A stretch of DNA of 64,000 nucleotides from Viscum album (lineage: Eukaryota; Streptophyta; Magnoliopsida; Santalales; Viscaceae). The stretch spans positions 1,862,182,988-1,862,246,987 of the forward strand of contig OY728128.1 in assembly GCA_963277665.1 (NCBI GenBank). Reading direction: 5' to 3'. This document shows positions 39,712 to 52,800 of the stretch, in pieces. The notes below the pieces were generated by a model. It searched no databases. It was not told the DNA's origin and worked only from the letters and a program-made list of their open reading frames with translations. The stretch's first letter is position 1; each line of letters starts with the position of its first letter. Both the position numbers and the translations under genes were made by a program.

Positions 39712-40430
39712 GATGTTTTTTGAAAAATGACTGGTCTTCCACACAGACAAGAGGTTGATATTTCAGTCAACCTTGTACCTAGGGCATTTCCACTATCCAT
39801 GACTACATATTTAATAGATGTTTTTAATATTTAAGAGCTAAAGAGACAACTAATGGAAAATATGGATAAAGGGTTTATACTCCAATGTTATTCAATAAGG
39901 GATAAAATCATTTTCATGAATTATAATGATGGGTTAATAGACTATTTCATTGATTATCAAAAGATAAATAAAATCATGATTTAATCCAAACATCTTCTAC
40001 CAAAGATTGATGATTTTTTCGAAAATATATGTGGATCCCAATAATTATTCAAGGTGGTACATAGGTTAATGTATTACCGAATACATGTGAATTAAGAATG
40101 CCTTATATATAAGGTGCACACACTATTGAAATTCCATTCAATCCCATTAATACTCCATATATTTTTATGGAAATGATGGATAAGGAATTTATATATTTCC
40201 TCGAAGAAATTGTTGTATCATTTGTAAAAGACGTTCTAATATACACCAAAATAATAGATGTGCATGATGATCAATTGAGAACTATGATAAATTATAAACA
40301 AAAGAATAAAATTTATTCAAGTTCAAATAAATGTGTGTTCCAGTTGGAGGAATTAAAATTCATGGTGAATATTATCACAAGAAATTTGATATCATTACAC
40401 ACTTTAATAAAAATTAATGGATTTCCATGA
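39712..40430 (+). pseudogene. pol: E2 reverse transcriptase remnant
   Basis: Copies element RNA to DNA in the living ancestor; dead here. From 39712 one frame of about 150 codons reads through the whole first half with only about six stops: TGLPHRQEVDISVNLVP, then ELKRQLMENMDKGFI, then DYQKINKIMI, KHLLPKIDDFFENICGSQ, and LFKVVHRLMYYRIHVN (family: FSKIDLRSGYHQLRV). One frameshift in a T run near 40160 leads to an open frame at 40167-40430: FMEMMDKEF in outline, then SFVKDVLIYTKIIDVHDDQL. That is the active-site block, where the FIDD of the family is now FVKD, so one catalytic Asp is lost. NKCVFQLEELKFMVNII ends the domain. Confidence 0.9.
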
Positions 40431-40439
40431 CCAACCACT

Positions 40440-40965
40440 ATGAAATAAGTCTATATTTTCCATGGATTTTCTATGTAATATCATTAATCTACGAGATATG
40501 TATAATGATTATAAAACCCTTTATAAAAGAGATAATATGAAGGGAGTCATGTTTGAATGTAATATTGATCATGAAGAAAGATTAAAAGTATTGAAATACA
40601 GTCTTCTCAAAACTCCCATACATTCACTACCCGCAAGTGGGGATCATTTCATGGTATAAAGTGAATCTTCAAATAATTTCATGGGATGCGTACTAATGAA
40701 GAATTATAAGGTGAAAACAAATGACTCGTAGAAACAAAATAATCATAAACAAAACTACAAAACATATGATCTAGATTTTACTCCAGGTATATTCACATTA
40801 AAATATGTCATTGTAAAAATTTTAAGGAGATGTGTGTAATATATACATATCATTGGGGAATAAAATATATATTTACATAGATAAAGAATAATAAGAAAAA
40901 GAAAAAATGGTTAAAGGGGATTAATGAGTATGACTACTTGATCCACTACAATCAGGAGACTTACA
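40440..40965 (+). pseudogene. pol: E2 RNase H remnant
   Basis: The open frame at 40462-40659 matches the connection domain: GVMFECNIDHEERLKVLKYS (family: GVKFEWSDECEKSFQELKER), then TPIHSLPASGDHFMV (TPVLTLPESGKGFVV). After a stop replacing Tyr, SESSNNFMGCVLMKNYKV continues in the same frame with the DASxxGLGCVLMQ motif; the catalytic Asp is now Glu. YKTYDLDFT keeps the second motif (YPTHDLELA). Near 40885 IIRKRKKWLKGINEYDYLIHY is the end of the domain (LRQRRWLELLKDYDxxIxYHPG). Confidence 0.85.
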
Positions 40966-41149
40966 ATTAACTGGATGACAATTTATATAAAATGGATTTT
41001 ATAGTTTTTTGATTCTTGATAATTGAGAAGTATCTTGTCTTATAAGATATGAAAAGTACAGACATGGGTATAATAAATGATAGAACATTATCATTCCTTT
41101 CACATATTATTCCTCAACCATTCCTTCTGGAGATCATAAAAATATATCA

Positions 41150-42200
41150 AGTTTAATATAGAGAAATTTAGAAGAAGGCGGTTGCAATAATAAAAATTAA
41201 TTCCTTTGAGTTAAAAAATAATGGGGAAGTATTTTAAAGATTTACATCACAACTATGTGTACCATAAAATTTTGCGTTAATGAATTATTTATTTGACGAA
41301 TCACATAGCTCAAAATTCTAAATCCGTATAGGGAGAAAAAATATTTATTAAGAACTAAAATAAAACTATTAGTATGATAATATCATGAAGTAGATCATGA
41401 AATATATATCAAGGTTTCTTATATGTTATTAAGTGAATTTTGAATGGAAAAAATATAAGTAGGTGAATTAATCATTACCCATACCTATATAGAATTTGGA
41501 TAACATAGTCATTAAATTTTAAACTGGTCTTCAGAATACATAAATTGTAAAAAATTTCATAAGGGTGGTGGTGGACCCTATTATTATTCCTACTCACATC
41601 ATAAAATTTTATAGGACTTATGACATGATGAACTAGAAATGGTATAAATTAGAGAAGTGGTGAGGCCACATGGATCACCACTATCGACTGTATCTGATAA
41701 GGATCAACTATCTACCTCCAATTTCTTGAACTATCTCAAATATTCTCTAAATACATCGTTAAGCATTAGAAATAAATATCACCGCCAAACCGAAGGAAAA
41801 TATTATCAAACTATCAAAAAATTTGAGGAAATATTGAGATCATGATTGAAAGATATTAATGGATGATGGAATCAATATCATCCTATGTTTGAGTTCTCCT
41901 ATAATAACAATATCCACTTAAACATCCAAATAGATCCCAATGAATCCCTTTATGGGAACAGGCGCATAGAACCTACATCCATGGATGGAGTTTGTGAATG
42001 AAAACCAATAGGACAAAATTTGATTAAGGAGATGGTTGAAAATGTAATGACCATTTATCATGAAAATCATGGATTCTCTATGTACATCAAAGAGATATTT
42101 TAGAAATCATCGATGAGACTTAGAGTTTGAGTTTGGAGATATTGTATTCCTCTACATAACTCTATGGATAATATTCGTGGGATTTTTTAAAAATTGAAAG
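41150..42200 (+). pseudogene. pol: E2 integrase remnant
   Basis: Dead integrase. From 41496 LDNIVIKF-stop-TGLQNT matches WENIxMDFVTGLPRT, with the first catalytic Asp now Lys, followed by FIRVVVDPIIIPTHIIKF (IWVVVDRLTKSAHFLPV). The open frame at 41657-41845 carries VRPHGSPLSTVSDKDQ (VRLHGVPxSIVSDRDP, second catalytic Asp kept). It then reads RNKYHRQTEGKYYQTIKKFE then EILRS, which is the HPQTDGQSERTI block with the catalytic Glu replaced by Tyr or lost. YNNNIHLNIQIDPNESLYGN follows, near 41903 (YNNSYHSSIQMAPFEALYGR). The HHCC zinc domain upstream is not readable. Confidence 0.88.
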
Positions 42201-42545
42201 CATGGTCAGAGATACATGTTTCCCTTTGATATCCATGAACGAATCAGAGTGATGTCCTACTAAATTACACTCCCACCTAACCTATCTAGATTATATCATG
42301 TGTTCCAAGAATCCCTCTTCAAGATGTACAAACCCGACCCTTACATGTGATTAATCAAGTGTTTTTTTCATTAGAGGAGGATCATTCATATGAGGGGAGA
42401 CCATGGAGGTTCATAGATCGTAGAGAAATTTTTCAATGAAATTTGACAATGAACCTTTTAAAAGTGTAATAGATAAACCAACATTTTGATGAAGTGACAT
42501 GCGTACTAGTGGATGTGTTGAAATATAATTTGCTCTATTGGTTTT
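42201..42545 (+). pseudogene. pol: E2 integrase C-terminus with chromodomain-like end
   Basis: Near 42307 PRIPLQDVQTRPLHVI and, in another frame, ESLFKMYKPDP match HVSMLRKYxPDPSHVI. At 42389 HSYEGRPWRFIDRREI matches LTYEExPVxILDRxxK, the start of the C-terminal segment. At 42432, shifted one frame, NLTMNLLKV, two stops, INQHFDEVTCVLVDVLKYN matches RNKEIPLVKVLWxNHxxEEATWExEDxMKxxYP, the worn chromodomain. The 3' LTR starts about 50 bp later, as in E1. Confidence 0.8.
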
Positions 42546-42595
42546 ATTTTTTAAAATGAAAATGTTGAGGAAAAAGTTTCATAATGTGGGAATAT

Positions 42596-45500
42596 TGTAA
42601 TGATCGAAACATTTATAAGAAAAATTCTTTTTGTAATTGAACAAAATTTCATACTATGATTATAGTAAAGACCTTATAGTCATTGAATTTATTATTTCAT
42701 AAAGGATTTTAAATCACATTATGAATCATTTTCCTAGTGGATATAGTTTTTTAACAATGATTATATTATATGTATAAATATATGGTTTTGATAAATCAAA
42801 TTGAAATTAAAAAAAAGTGGTCGACTCAACAAATAGGAGCATACATTATGATTCCAATTTATTAGATAATCAGAGGTAGATAAAATATCAATAATATTCT
42901 CTTTTCCAACAGAGATAAATGATCCAATTACTATAACATGAGCAATACCAATTATGGCTAAAGTCCAAGCTCATCAAGATCATGGCCAAAACTAGAATGT
43001 TAACTACCCCATGAAATTCTCACAATCACAAAACATACCCATATGGTGTTTGATGGTACACTTATGTGATATATATAAAGACCATGATAATTTTAATATA
43101 TGTGTTGTCTTGAATTATTAATATATTTTCATCCTTTTTTGGTTACTTGGTAAATGATTTTGATTTTGATATAATAAAATAGAAATTTATTTTTTGGTAA
43201 TATGAAATCAACACATTTATTTAGAGGAATTAATGGATTTTAAAATAAATAATATTATAAAATAATATTACAATTAAATTGTTTTATTAATGTTAAATCC
43301 AAATATAATGTTTTATGATGTCAAAAAAATTAATATGCTTTCCAAAACTGTTATTGTTTGAAAAAACCAACACTTATACCTAAATTTTGATTTTATTTCA
43401 AAATTATAGAATTAAAATATTTTAAAAAATATTTTGAAATAATAAATACTATTGTTCTAATTAAAATATCTAACTTATAAAATCGTTAATTTTTCAAAAT
43501 TTTATAATATAGTCACATTTTTTGGAATATATTAAATATGGTAAAAATATACAATTTGTATTATGACATCACAATGAACCGAAATTATTGAAATAAATGA
43601 TATAATTTTTATCCTTGAAAAATATATGTTTCCCATATGATATAAAGGTTTTTTACTTCATTTGATTAATTTGTAAATCCTTTTCAAATCCCTTAAAACC
43701 AAAATTATATTTTAATATTTTTAAATCACTTTGTTATGAACATTAATTTCTTCCACATAACCAATGATAATATTTTAATACGCTCACACATTGTGATATA
43801 AAATAATTAAAACTACTCATCGTGTCCATAAACCACTAGAAAAATCGTTTTTATGGTTTTGGATTTGATAAAATTAATATATAGTATACAACCAACGTTT
43901 TGGAAATAATAAATTATCCTCTCTTTTCCTATATATACCCATCCAATATTTCATTCCACATTACTCAAAATCCGTGGATCACATATTTAATATACTATCT
44001 CATATCTTGTTCACCCCAATCATCCTTCAATCACACCAGAATCCCCTATCATACCAGTGGAATCACCCTCTCAAGGTTAGGGATCATCTCATTCTCTTCA
44101 TTATTCAACCATCGTCCTAAAATTATGCATTTAATGTCCTGTTACTAATTTTGTGATATGTTATATTGTATCCCCCCTTACTACCCTTGTTATTTAAAAT
44201 TTATGAGATACCCCTTTCAAACTCATTAATCCCCCAAGATCATTTATGTCCCCCCATTATGCTGCCAAATTTTTTTTCTGATTTTCCATACCAAACATTT
44301 GTACAGTGAATACTCATTCCCATTTCCGATCAAGGGTTTTCACATTTATACATTTATACCTATTTTATTTGTGAAATACATTTATTTATTTCATACACTT
44401 TTATCATGGGATGAAATGTGATGAAATCTGTTCTTATGTATATGATCTATGTGGTAGAGTGATGCATCCAGATGTTATGATTTTTATGGGTACACTAAGA
44501 TACTATTTAATTTTATTGGGTTATATTTTAGTCTCATGAGATTCCATGTATGGTTCATGGGCAGTTATGCATTGAAAATTATGTTATTTTATCATGATTT
44601 TTATCATTGACATATTCTTTTGATCTCACGTTAAATGTTTCTTTAAATTCTCATACTATCTATATGTAATCACGATATCTCATGACTCATAATTCATATT
44701 TATCCTTGTTATCCTTTTTATATCCCAAGGAAATTCATATATTCACACATATAATACTTTTTCATTTTATCGATTTTTTTATTCCCTTACTCAACTTTAT
44801 AGCTCATCCATTTTTTATGAATGTCCCTAAGTTATCTCATTTGGATTTAATAAGGATGGAATAATTTTAAAATGTTATAGAGGTTTTCAGTAAGTCTATT
44901 GCACCCCCAATTTTAGGTTTTTTTAAATATTCCAAATTACCCAAAGATATTTTATTTCTCAAAATTTTAGGTTTTATTATTTGTATTCTAATGTAATAAA
45001 TACTGAATATATGTGTAATAATGGTAACTTTTTTCATATACAACATGTTATTAAATAGAATTAAATGAATAATGTTACTGAACAATTTTCTTAATAATGT
45101 AAGCAATTGAAATAATTTTTTATTTAGGAAGACAATGAATGTAAATGATTAATCCGACATAGGGTAAGGTACTTTCCGTAAAAAATAATCATTAAACGTA
45201 TCTCATCCAACTCTTTTCCTTTTATGCACATAATTTCAAAACAATCATGTGAGATAATTTATATAGACATAAAAGAATTATCAAGGAATGTTAAATCCTA
45301 TTTTTACATCTATTCAATGGTTTTTAAAATTTAGCATTCTTTTAAAATGTTTTGACTTTATGTACAAATGACAAAAGGAATATTGTATTTTGATGTACCT
45401 AGAAATGATAATATTTACCTCCATAGCAATTTTCAATAGTTGTTATGATTCCTCTAGGATATTTCATATTAGATTCAAATAAACAACCACTTTTACTTCC
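42596..45500 (+). repeat. E2 3' LTR, possibly shared with E5
   Basis: Starts TGTAATGATCGAAACATTTATAAG after the purine-rich ATGTGGGAATAT, which may be the worn polypurine tract. It pairs with 35121-~37880. Its core promoter block keeps TATATATA at 43930-43937 after CTCTCTTTTCC. The start agrees well with the LTR at 60537 (TGTTAAGAACCAATATTTATAA). Because E5 has no 5' LTR of its own, this copy may also be the left LTR of E5. An open frame at 43900-44148 overlaps the promoter block and is chance. Confidence 0.85.
43930..43937 (+). promoter_or_regulatory. E2 3' LTR TATA box
   Basis: TATATATA followed by CCCATCC, about 1330 bp into the LTR, in the C-rich core promoter block shared by all LTRs of this kind in the window. 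Confidence 0.5.
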
Positions 45501-46709
45501 TATTTTGGTATTTGGGTTTTCAAAATGGACTTCAAAGATAAAGGGTTTTTTAATATTCATATGTGTTTTACATATCGGTTCAAATGAGTTTAAAAAGGTT
45601 TTATGATGAAAAGGTGAAGTAATAATCTATTTATTCATGATGTGGTACTTCAAAATTAAATATGAGGAATGGGTGAGCCCAATATAGCTTATACGAAGGT
45701 TTGATCTCCATAATAGAATATGAGTAAGGGGTGAGCCTAATATAACTTATATGAACGGTAAGACCCATTATAACTTACCAATTTATTAGGTAATATTCAT
45801 TATCATTAATGGAAAAAAGGAGGGAGTTATAAAATGTGATTTATCCTATGGATATAATTGGTATACATTTATTTTTGACAATGTTTTTGAAATGGGTTAT
45901 GATTATGATCCTCTAATTTCCTGAAAAGTGATTTCTATTTTCTTTTTTTCTTGTTATTGTTCTCTTTCAAAAAATGATATTATTTTTTATTTATAAATGT
46001 TTTATTACATATTCTCAATGAATAATTGGATAACATATTGTTTTTTTATGTGTTCTCATGTTTTACATTTGACTAAATAATTTCATTGTTTCATGACCCC
46101 TACTATGGTTTTCGTGTCCATTCCTCTTTTAAAAATGAATTCAAAAGGTTTAAAGATGGGTAAGGGAATATAAAATGTCATGATGAATGTTGTAAATGGT
46201 TTTAAATAATTAAATAAATGTATTTTAATAAATTATATATTTTATTGGAGACATGGATACTCTTTAGAACTTTCCACTTTATAATGTATGGTTCTGTTAT
46301 GTGAGAGCTGTAACCTAGTTGTTTAATACTCCAAACCATTATGATCTTCATTAATAGACAATAGTGAGTTATTCATTAAAGAACTGAGGACCATGTATCA
46401 TTTAATTCTAGGTCATTATAATTGTTATCAAATAATTGTTTTAAATAATAGGGGTTAGGATAATGTTAATATAATATCGTTAAATAATTTACATTATCAT
46501 TATGTTTAAAAGATATAGAATATCTAAATTACTCTGTTTCATTATATAATATATATCTATTTGGAATGGTCTTCTATAGACGAAATATAGGATCTAAAGT
46601 AGAAATGTATCAAGAAGAAAATATCATTGCAAATCTATATCAATGAATGATGGAATTGGAAATAATGTTTTTTTACTATAATGGGTTATTTGATATGGGA
46701 TGTAATTGG
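45500..46709 (+). other. Spacer between E2 LTR and E4; possible E5 leader
   Basis: About 1.2 kb with no readable protein block. It starts with a 29-bp repeat and continues AT-rich up to the E4 LTR. If E4 inserted in the leader or start of gag of E5, this is the left part of the E5 internal region. Its length plus the 60 bp after E4 is somewhat longer than the ~500 bp between LTR and capsid in E2, so part of it may still be LTR. Confidence 0.35.
45646..45790 (+). repeat. 29-bp tandem repeat, 4-5 units
   Basis: Units near 45675 (GAGCCCAATATAGCTTATAC), 45704, 45733 (GAGCCTAATATAACTTATAT) and 45762 (GACCCATTATAACTTACC) are each 29 bp apart; a fainter one lies at 45646. Odd and even units differ, with GGGTGAGCC only in units one and three of the clear set, so the higher-order period is 58 bp. 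Confidence 0.65.
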
Positions 46710-49700
46710 TCTAGATTTCCCGAACTGACTGAACACTATGATGATAGCCATACTGGTGGGTCACATGGCACCTAGAAAGTCCCCTCATAGTCTAGAGGAA
46801 GATGCCTAGTAGTGAGGGTCTAAAGAAGTGATATCCAGGAGACAATACCATCACGATCAGAGTAGTACAACAATATATCAGATAATAAATAAAAAATAAT
46901 CGATGTATTTATTATGAATGAAATATATAATGGTGGAATATTATACAAACTAAATATAAAATGACGTCCAACACCATTATATAAAAATGCATGCATATAA
47001 AAATCGTGAAACATAATATAAAATAGTTGACATACAACATGAAACATGATATAATACAAAAAAAATCAGATCCCTATGGTGGAAGACCATGATCATTCTA
47101 TGCTCAAAATCAATCATGTTGTCCTAAATCCAAGGTTTAATAAAAGAAACATAATAAAGAATCCATGTTCATAGGAACATGATATTGACTTGCGTATCTA
47201 AGTATAATGGTTTCCCAAGAAAGGTGTGAGATACAAATACCAGTAGGTTACTACCCATACTGTCTCAACTAAAACCAATCTTTGATTATAATTTAGATTA
47301 TTGTGGAAAAAAATGTACTAATAATCAAGGTTTAAATATTAAATATGTACTGGATGACTTCAGTTCCTTTTTGACACCTACCTGATTGTACCTTCATCAG
47401 ATCCTTATTGGAATGATGATCTAATTAGTAACCATATGTATAATGTAAAAATATATACATATTATAGTTTTATATTTCATTAACCTAAATGAACCAAGTA
47501 TGTGTGGATTTATGTTGACATATACATGAAATACTATTTACTAGTTGGACCGATGTGAAACTTAGTCATCCATAACATGTCTAAAGGAGACTAAAAGATT
47601 CATCAATTAGATGCATTCCCTATATCAAAATAGAGTGTAATATGTCATCTATGACACTTGGTATGGTGAGTGGGTTATAATTTCATCACTAAATGTCATT
47701 AGTGTGACATCATACCAATACTCAATAGGAGACATGGAACATTATAAATAGGGTCCACATTGTATCAATGTTAGAAGACAAATAACCCAACACCTGATGT
47801 AAGGGATCCAGATTCCACCATTCTCAACAGAACCATGACCGTCGATCCCTAGCCTATGTACAAGTATTAATCATACAATGATAATAGAAAGGATCCATTA
47901 CCTATTATGATTCATTGTTATCATTCCATTGTAATCATGGACTGATTTTTTAGCTATAGCTTGCACATAATCATGGAATGAACAACATGACCTTTACCCC
48001 CATTAAATATTATTCAAATTAAAATATTTAACTAAATTCCAATAAGCCATAAATTATTAAATAATATATGTGTTGTGTTCATAACACAGTTTAATGAAAT
48101 TTATTATATTCACATAATACAATACAACCAGGAAATGGATGTTAGAATAGTACATGAAATTCTATTAAACAAAACATAACAGTTCTATTGCAAGGATAAA
48201 AGAGGAACATAAAAGGTTTCATTGTCTAATTGGGATTTGCCGACATGGGAAATTTAATTTATTAAGAAATACCAGTGCTTAAGAATAGGTAGTTTCATTA
48301 GAAATTTAGGTAGGAGTGGGGAAAGCCATTCGATTAAAACAAAAATTTGTATGAAAGTAGGGCTAAAAAAAACAAACAAGAACATTCTAAACTACTAATA
48401 GTCATGATGTAATTTTGAACACAATACACCTCAATTTGAGGTGTTTTATTATAAAAACATTACAATGTTCTTCAAAAATCATTATCATAATTAATCATCA
48501 AATAAAATAATCTTATCATAATTTAATTTAAAGAAACACAATAGAAATAGTAAATCAAAGTCAAACAATTACATTAGTTTCAACATGGAACGCAGGAGGA
48601 GGCATTATCATTTAGGAAAATCAATAAGAGAGTTTATTGAATTATTACTCCATGATGAACGATATACAGTTTTCAAGACATTTAGTAATTTAATTAATTA
48701 ATGGAAATATAAGCCATCACACCCAAAGGGTGTTTACAATCTCGGGTAGCATCCTGAAACAATTTAACAACAGTTGACTGGAGCTACAAAAGGTGTATAA
48801 AAAATTTTAGATCGAAAAATACATTTTAAAGGAAATGTATCGAAAATGATAGTGTTTAGTGAAGTGATTCTATATAAAAAATTATTTAAGAATTGAGTAA
48901 AAATTCATAGAGAACGTAAATTATTTTTAAGACACTCCACTCATCCAATATCAAGCTCTTATTTTGTTCGGTTTTCAAGAAATCGAATAAAAAGTCCTTT
49001 GAATTGAAAATTTGGAAAATAAGTTTTAACTACGATAACATAGTTGATATGATATTATAATATGAAATATTAAAAATGAGTTGAGATATTAATGATGTAT
49101 ATCTATCAAGGCCTATATTGATTGTTTTGTAAAAACTGAGGTGGAGATCTAGTCAGGCCTAGATTAGAGAGGATGAGGATACTATTGTGTATGGGAGGAT
49201 ATTCATGTGGTTGGTAGATGATAATGGAAGGAACAAATGAGCTATAAAACCCATTAAGATAAAAAACATAGTTTTACCCTAAAATCTATGATGAAATGTT
49301 TTTTAAAATAATGCAACAATAGTGCAGTTTCCCCTTCCTAGGAAACCCAGCATTAATAGTTGTTCCTGCATAGTTAAAATAACCATGTCAGAACCTTGTA
49401 ATGAATTTTTCTATGTTACTTCCTATGTGGAACTAACTCTGCAGAATTGGAACACTAATTGGGTAAGCTGTGTATATCCCATACGATGCATTATTGTCCT
49501 CTGAAATTGGATGAATCATTTTCTGATAAGGGATATTTGGTTTTAGTCCAATAGTGCACCCTATGGAGTCCTTCAAAGATTGTGATTATTCAGACCTGAT
49601 GACACCAAAACTCAATGATACTCCCAATGGTGATCCTGGGAATTACCCAAGTCTAAAAAAACACCATGAAGTGTTCCAAATATAATTAGTTTGTTGCAAT

Positions 49701-49880
49701 TCTCTATTTAAATAACATCCCATCCATTATACTCTAAAATTCATATTTCCTTTGAATAACACTTATCTAAAAACACAAGTCCATAAAAACTTCCACACCA
49801 TAGAATTTATCATCCAAGATAAGCCTTAAGGAACAAAAAAACTTTTCTTGTCCTAAAAGGATTGTTATGTTATATTCAAA
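46710..49880 (-). repeat. E4 3' LTR (left copy)
   Basis: Matches the right copy in blocks: GAACTGACTGAACACTATGA at 46722 with 53724; 46850-47060 with 53850-54060; GTGTGAGATACAAAT at 47225 and 54237; 48410-48600 with 55400-55590; 48690-48740 with 55676-55725; 49330-49400 with 56325-56390; and CAATGATACT at 49614 and 56561. The left edge (LTR 3' end) is well placed, the right edge approximate. On the minus strand a C-rich block after TTTTATAGC near 49246 may be its core promoter. Open frames here are chance. Confidence 0.75.
48719..48733. repeat. Conserved ACACCC/GGGTGT hairpin, left copy
   Basis: ACACCCAAAGGGTGT, a 6-bp perfect inverted repeat with a 3-base loop, preceded by TTAATTAATTAATG. 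The right LTR has the same 15 bases except one (55705-55719), within LTRs that differ at about a third of positions. Confidence 0.7.
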
Positions 49881-52800
49881 TGATCATGTAGCATTGTCAA
49901 ACACCCAGCACACCTACAAGGATTACTGGAGCCCATGACACTGAAGTTGTAAAAACATGAGCCAATGGATGTTTTCCAACCAAAACACCAAAGTGATTCT
50001 TACTTAATCACATTTATCTAGAGACATTATATCTTAGTCATCTCTTTAAACATATAGCATGGGGTTCTTCCCACCATAGGATTCTAAAACAAAAGGGGAA
50101 AATTTCAAACCCTCACACCACCACCATCCTAATTCTCTATTAAGAACCACTCTAATCACTCTTACACTGCTCATGGAATGATTTTATTAATTGTGTGAAC
50201 TTTGTTACATTCGAGGCCAAAATAAGAACCTCACTTAAATGAAATGGTTGAATCCCGATTGACTAAATTCAAACTATTCACATGATATTTCCTCTAAAGA
50301 CATTGCTGACCATTACTCTATGCATATCCTAACCAGGTGATGTGCCTTAAAATGGTTCCCTATACAGTATTCAAAAATCAAAAAAGATAATAAGTTAAGC
50401 CACTCCAATTCAATTATCACAAAAATTCATGGCTTAGATGACATAATTATTACAAACTTGACTGCATATACTTATTTGACGAGATATAATGTTTACAATG
50501 ATCATGATCGACTATTCCCATAACAAACTTCTGGTGACGATACCTAGGTCAAAGCATTACCTGACCATTTAATCTATCGGGCCACTACTCGAACAATGGG
50601 GTGACCTAGATCCATCAAACTGTTTTAATTACACATTATAAATAACCTCATATCCAGAAAATAAGTCCAATATAACCTCATATTCATCGAACAAGAGTCC
50701 ATGGAACTAACCCATGACAGTATATACTACATGTTTACAATAAATACTTTGGTACTATGAAAAGAAATCCACATCGGAACACTGAATGAGAGAATTACAA
50801 CATCCACCTGGTGGTCTAGTCAAATAAGAATAGCTGGTGTTTAGGATTCCATCCATGGTGTTTCTACATGGGGACTCCAGTATCACTAAGGACCAACCAT
50901 TCCTTGTTAAGAACAACGTGTCCAACAAGCAACACAACAGAATCCCACAGAAAAACCCCTAAAAAATTAAATCTTTAGTGCATCATAAGATCGATGCTAT
51001 TAGAGCGAATCAAATATGACATCAAGATATCAGACATGATCATCACTAAACAAGAGTATACTAAGAGGAGATAAAATATTACATATAATATCAAATGAAA
51101 CACTGCTGTTTGAATTCTTGGAAGAAGCTTTGCTTCAGTAATCGATGCACCATCAGAAACCAATCACAAGACTTCACCACTTGGGGAATCCTATGATCAC
51201 TCATGCTTGAACATTAAAGTACATCCAAGACTAACATTTTGTCTCATGGGTTTCATATATAACAAAAAAAATCAATATCATTCTTCCAAGTAAATACATA
51301 TATTTTATAAGCATCGTTGAAATTCATGCTAGACCAATCATTTCCAAATGGTCCTCCATGGTTGTGTTACTTCAACATTGAAGGGAATCAGACATCTATA
51401 ACTAAAATGTCACCCCAAATCCTGGTAGTATCATAGACATCGAGAGAATAAAGACATAGTAAAAAAATCAAAACTGTGGTAGGTTGGATTCATCAAAAGC
51501 ACACATGTCACACTCATCTAAGCCATGCTCCCAATATCAAAGCATTGGGATTGAATGCCAAGACTAGCTTGACTGCCATGTCAAAACAACTAATTCTCTT
51601 GGAAGTCGTCCCAAGACATAGTAATAACATTTTTATATAAAATACAAGGTCAAAATACTACGTGGATGACAGAAGAACATTCTAAATAGATCGTGGATTA
51701 ATGATTCCACTAAACTCAAACAGTTCATTACACCATTTAAGAACCAGACTAGTATCACATGTATAAAAGCACACTATGATGTAGTTCAATAAGAAATATG
51801 ATACATCTTTAATTCTATAGATTTCATGTATTTACTATTCATTCAAGTATATTTTGTCCTATGGAAAATATTGGAAAAAATTTATTTTATCTCAAATGAC
51901 AATAAAACACACTGATAACCTCCTGGTTCTTCCTATGAAATGATACATGTCTATAAGACCAATTATGTGGCCAACTATTCCCTCTGAATGAATAACCTTC
52001 TAAAATGTAGCGTTACTCAATGCTCTCCCACATAATATGTGTCATGGACACCATAACCACATGAATGAACAAGAGTGTCATTTAGAAAGTAATATTCCTT
52101 TTAGGTACAATGACACATGAAGGACTCCAAACATCATAAAATTCACAACATTTAGAAAGGAATTTAATTTATATGTATTTTACCTTCCATAGGTTATCCC
52201 GTTATGATAAAAAAAATGTCAACCATATCACTAGTTTCTGCCAATAGATCACACATGGCCTAAATTTTGTATTTTACACTCTTGCTAAAATGAAGAAATG
52301 CCTATTAAAAACACTCATTTATTTTTTCCAAGGAAACTGAATGAAATAATCACACTGCCCCTACATGAGGCTCAAAATGAAGGATACCACTTCAGGTTCC
52401 ATTTTTTAAATTATTAAATTAATTCAAATTTTATTCATGATGACATTTTATGGATTTAAGACAAAATATCATGTACTTATTATAAAAGAAAATAACATGA
52501 TAAAATATAAGGGGACCTATGCTGGTCAGAATAATCTATAATGGGTTCATCAGAATTGAACCCAGAATCATTTAATTAATTAATAATGTTTTAAAACACA
52601 CATAGAGTTTTTTCACTTATGCAACAATCCTTGACAGACCAACTTGTGTCTAGTTGTTTATTTTGGGAGGCAATCGCATGATCTTCACAACTGTTTGATA
52701 GAGTCTCAAACCATTACAAAGGAAACCATAATCATTTTAGATCAATATTAAATAGATTTTATATTAATAAATTTATTTTAATAAAACATGATCATAAATA

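Larger units (their letters stand above)
35121..45500 (+). mobile_element. E2: decayed Ty3/gypsy chromovirus (Tekay/Del-like)
   Basis: Best-preserved dead element in the window, about 10.4 kb: LTRs at 35121-~37880 and 42596-~45500 flank gag, protease, reverse transcriptase, RNase H, integrase and a chromodomain-like C-terminus, all on the plus strand and in Ty3/gypsy order. Its LTR family also appears at 22972 and 60537. The stops and frameshifts make it non-coding today. A target-site duplication could not be identified. Composition is like its neighbours, so there is no sign of recent arrival. Confidence 0.9.

Noticed and set aside
51590..51640. Capsid motif ITMSWDDFQE on the minus strand of E4
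   Set aside because: Only a few residues fit and nothing before or after it follows capsid order.
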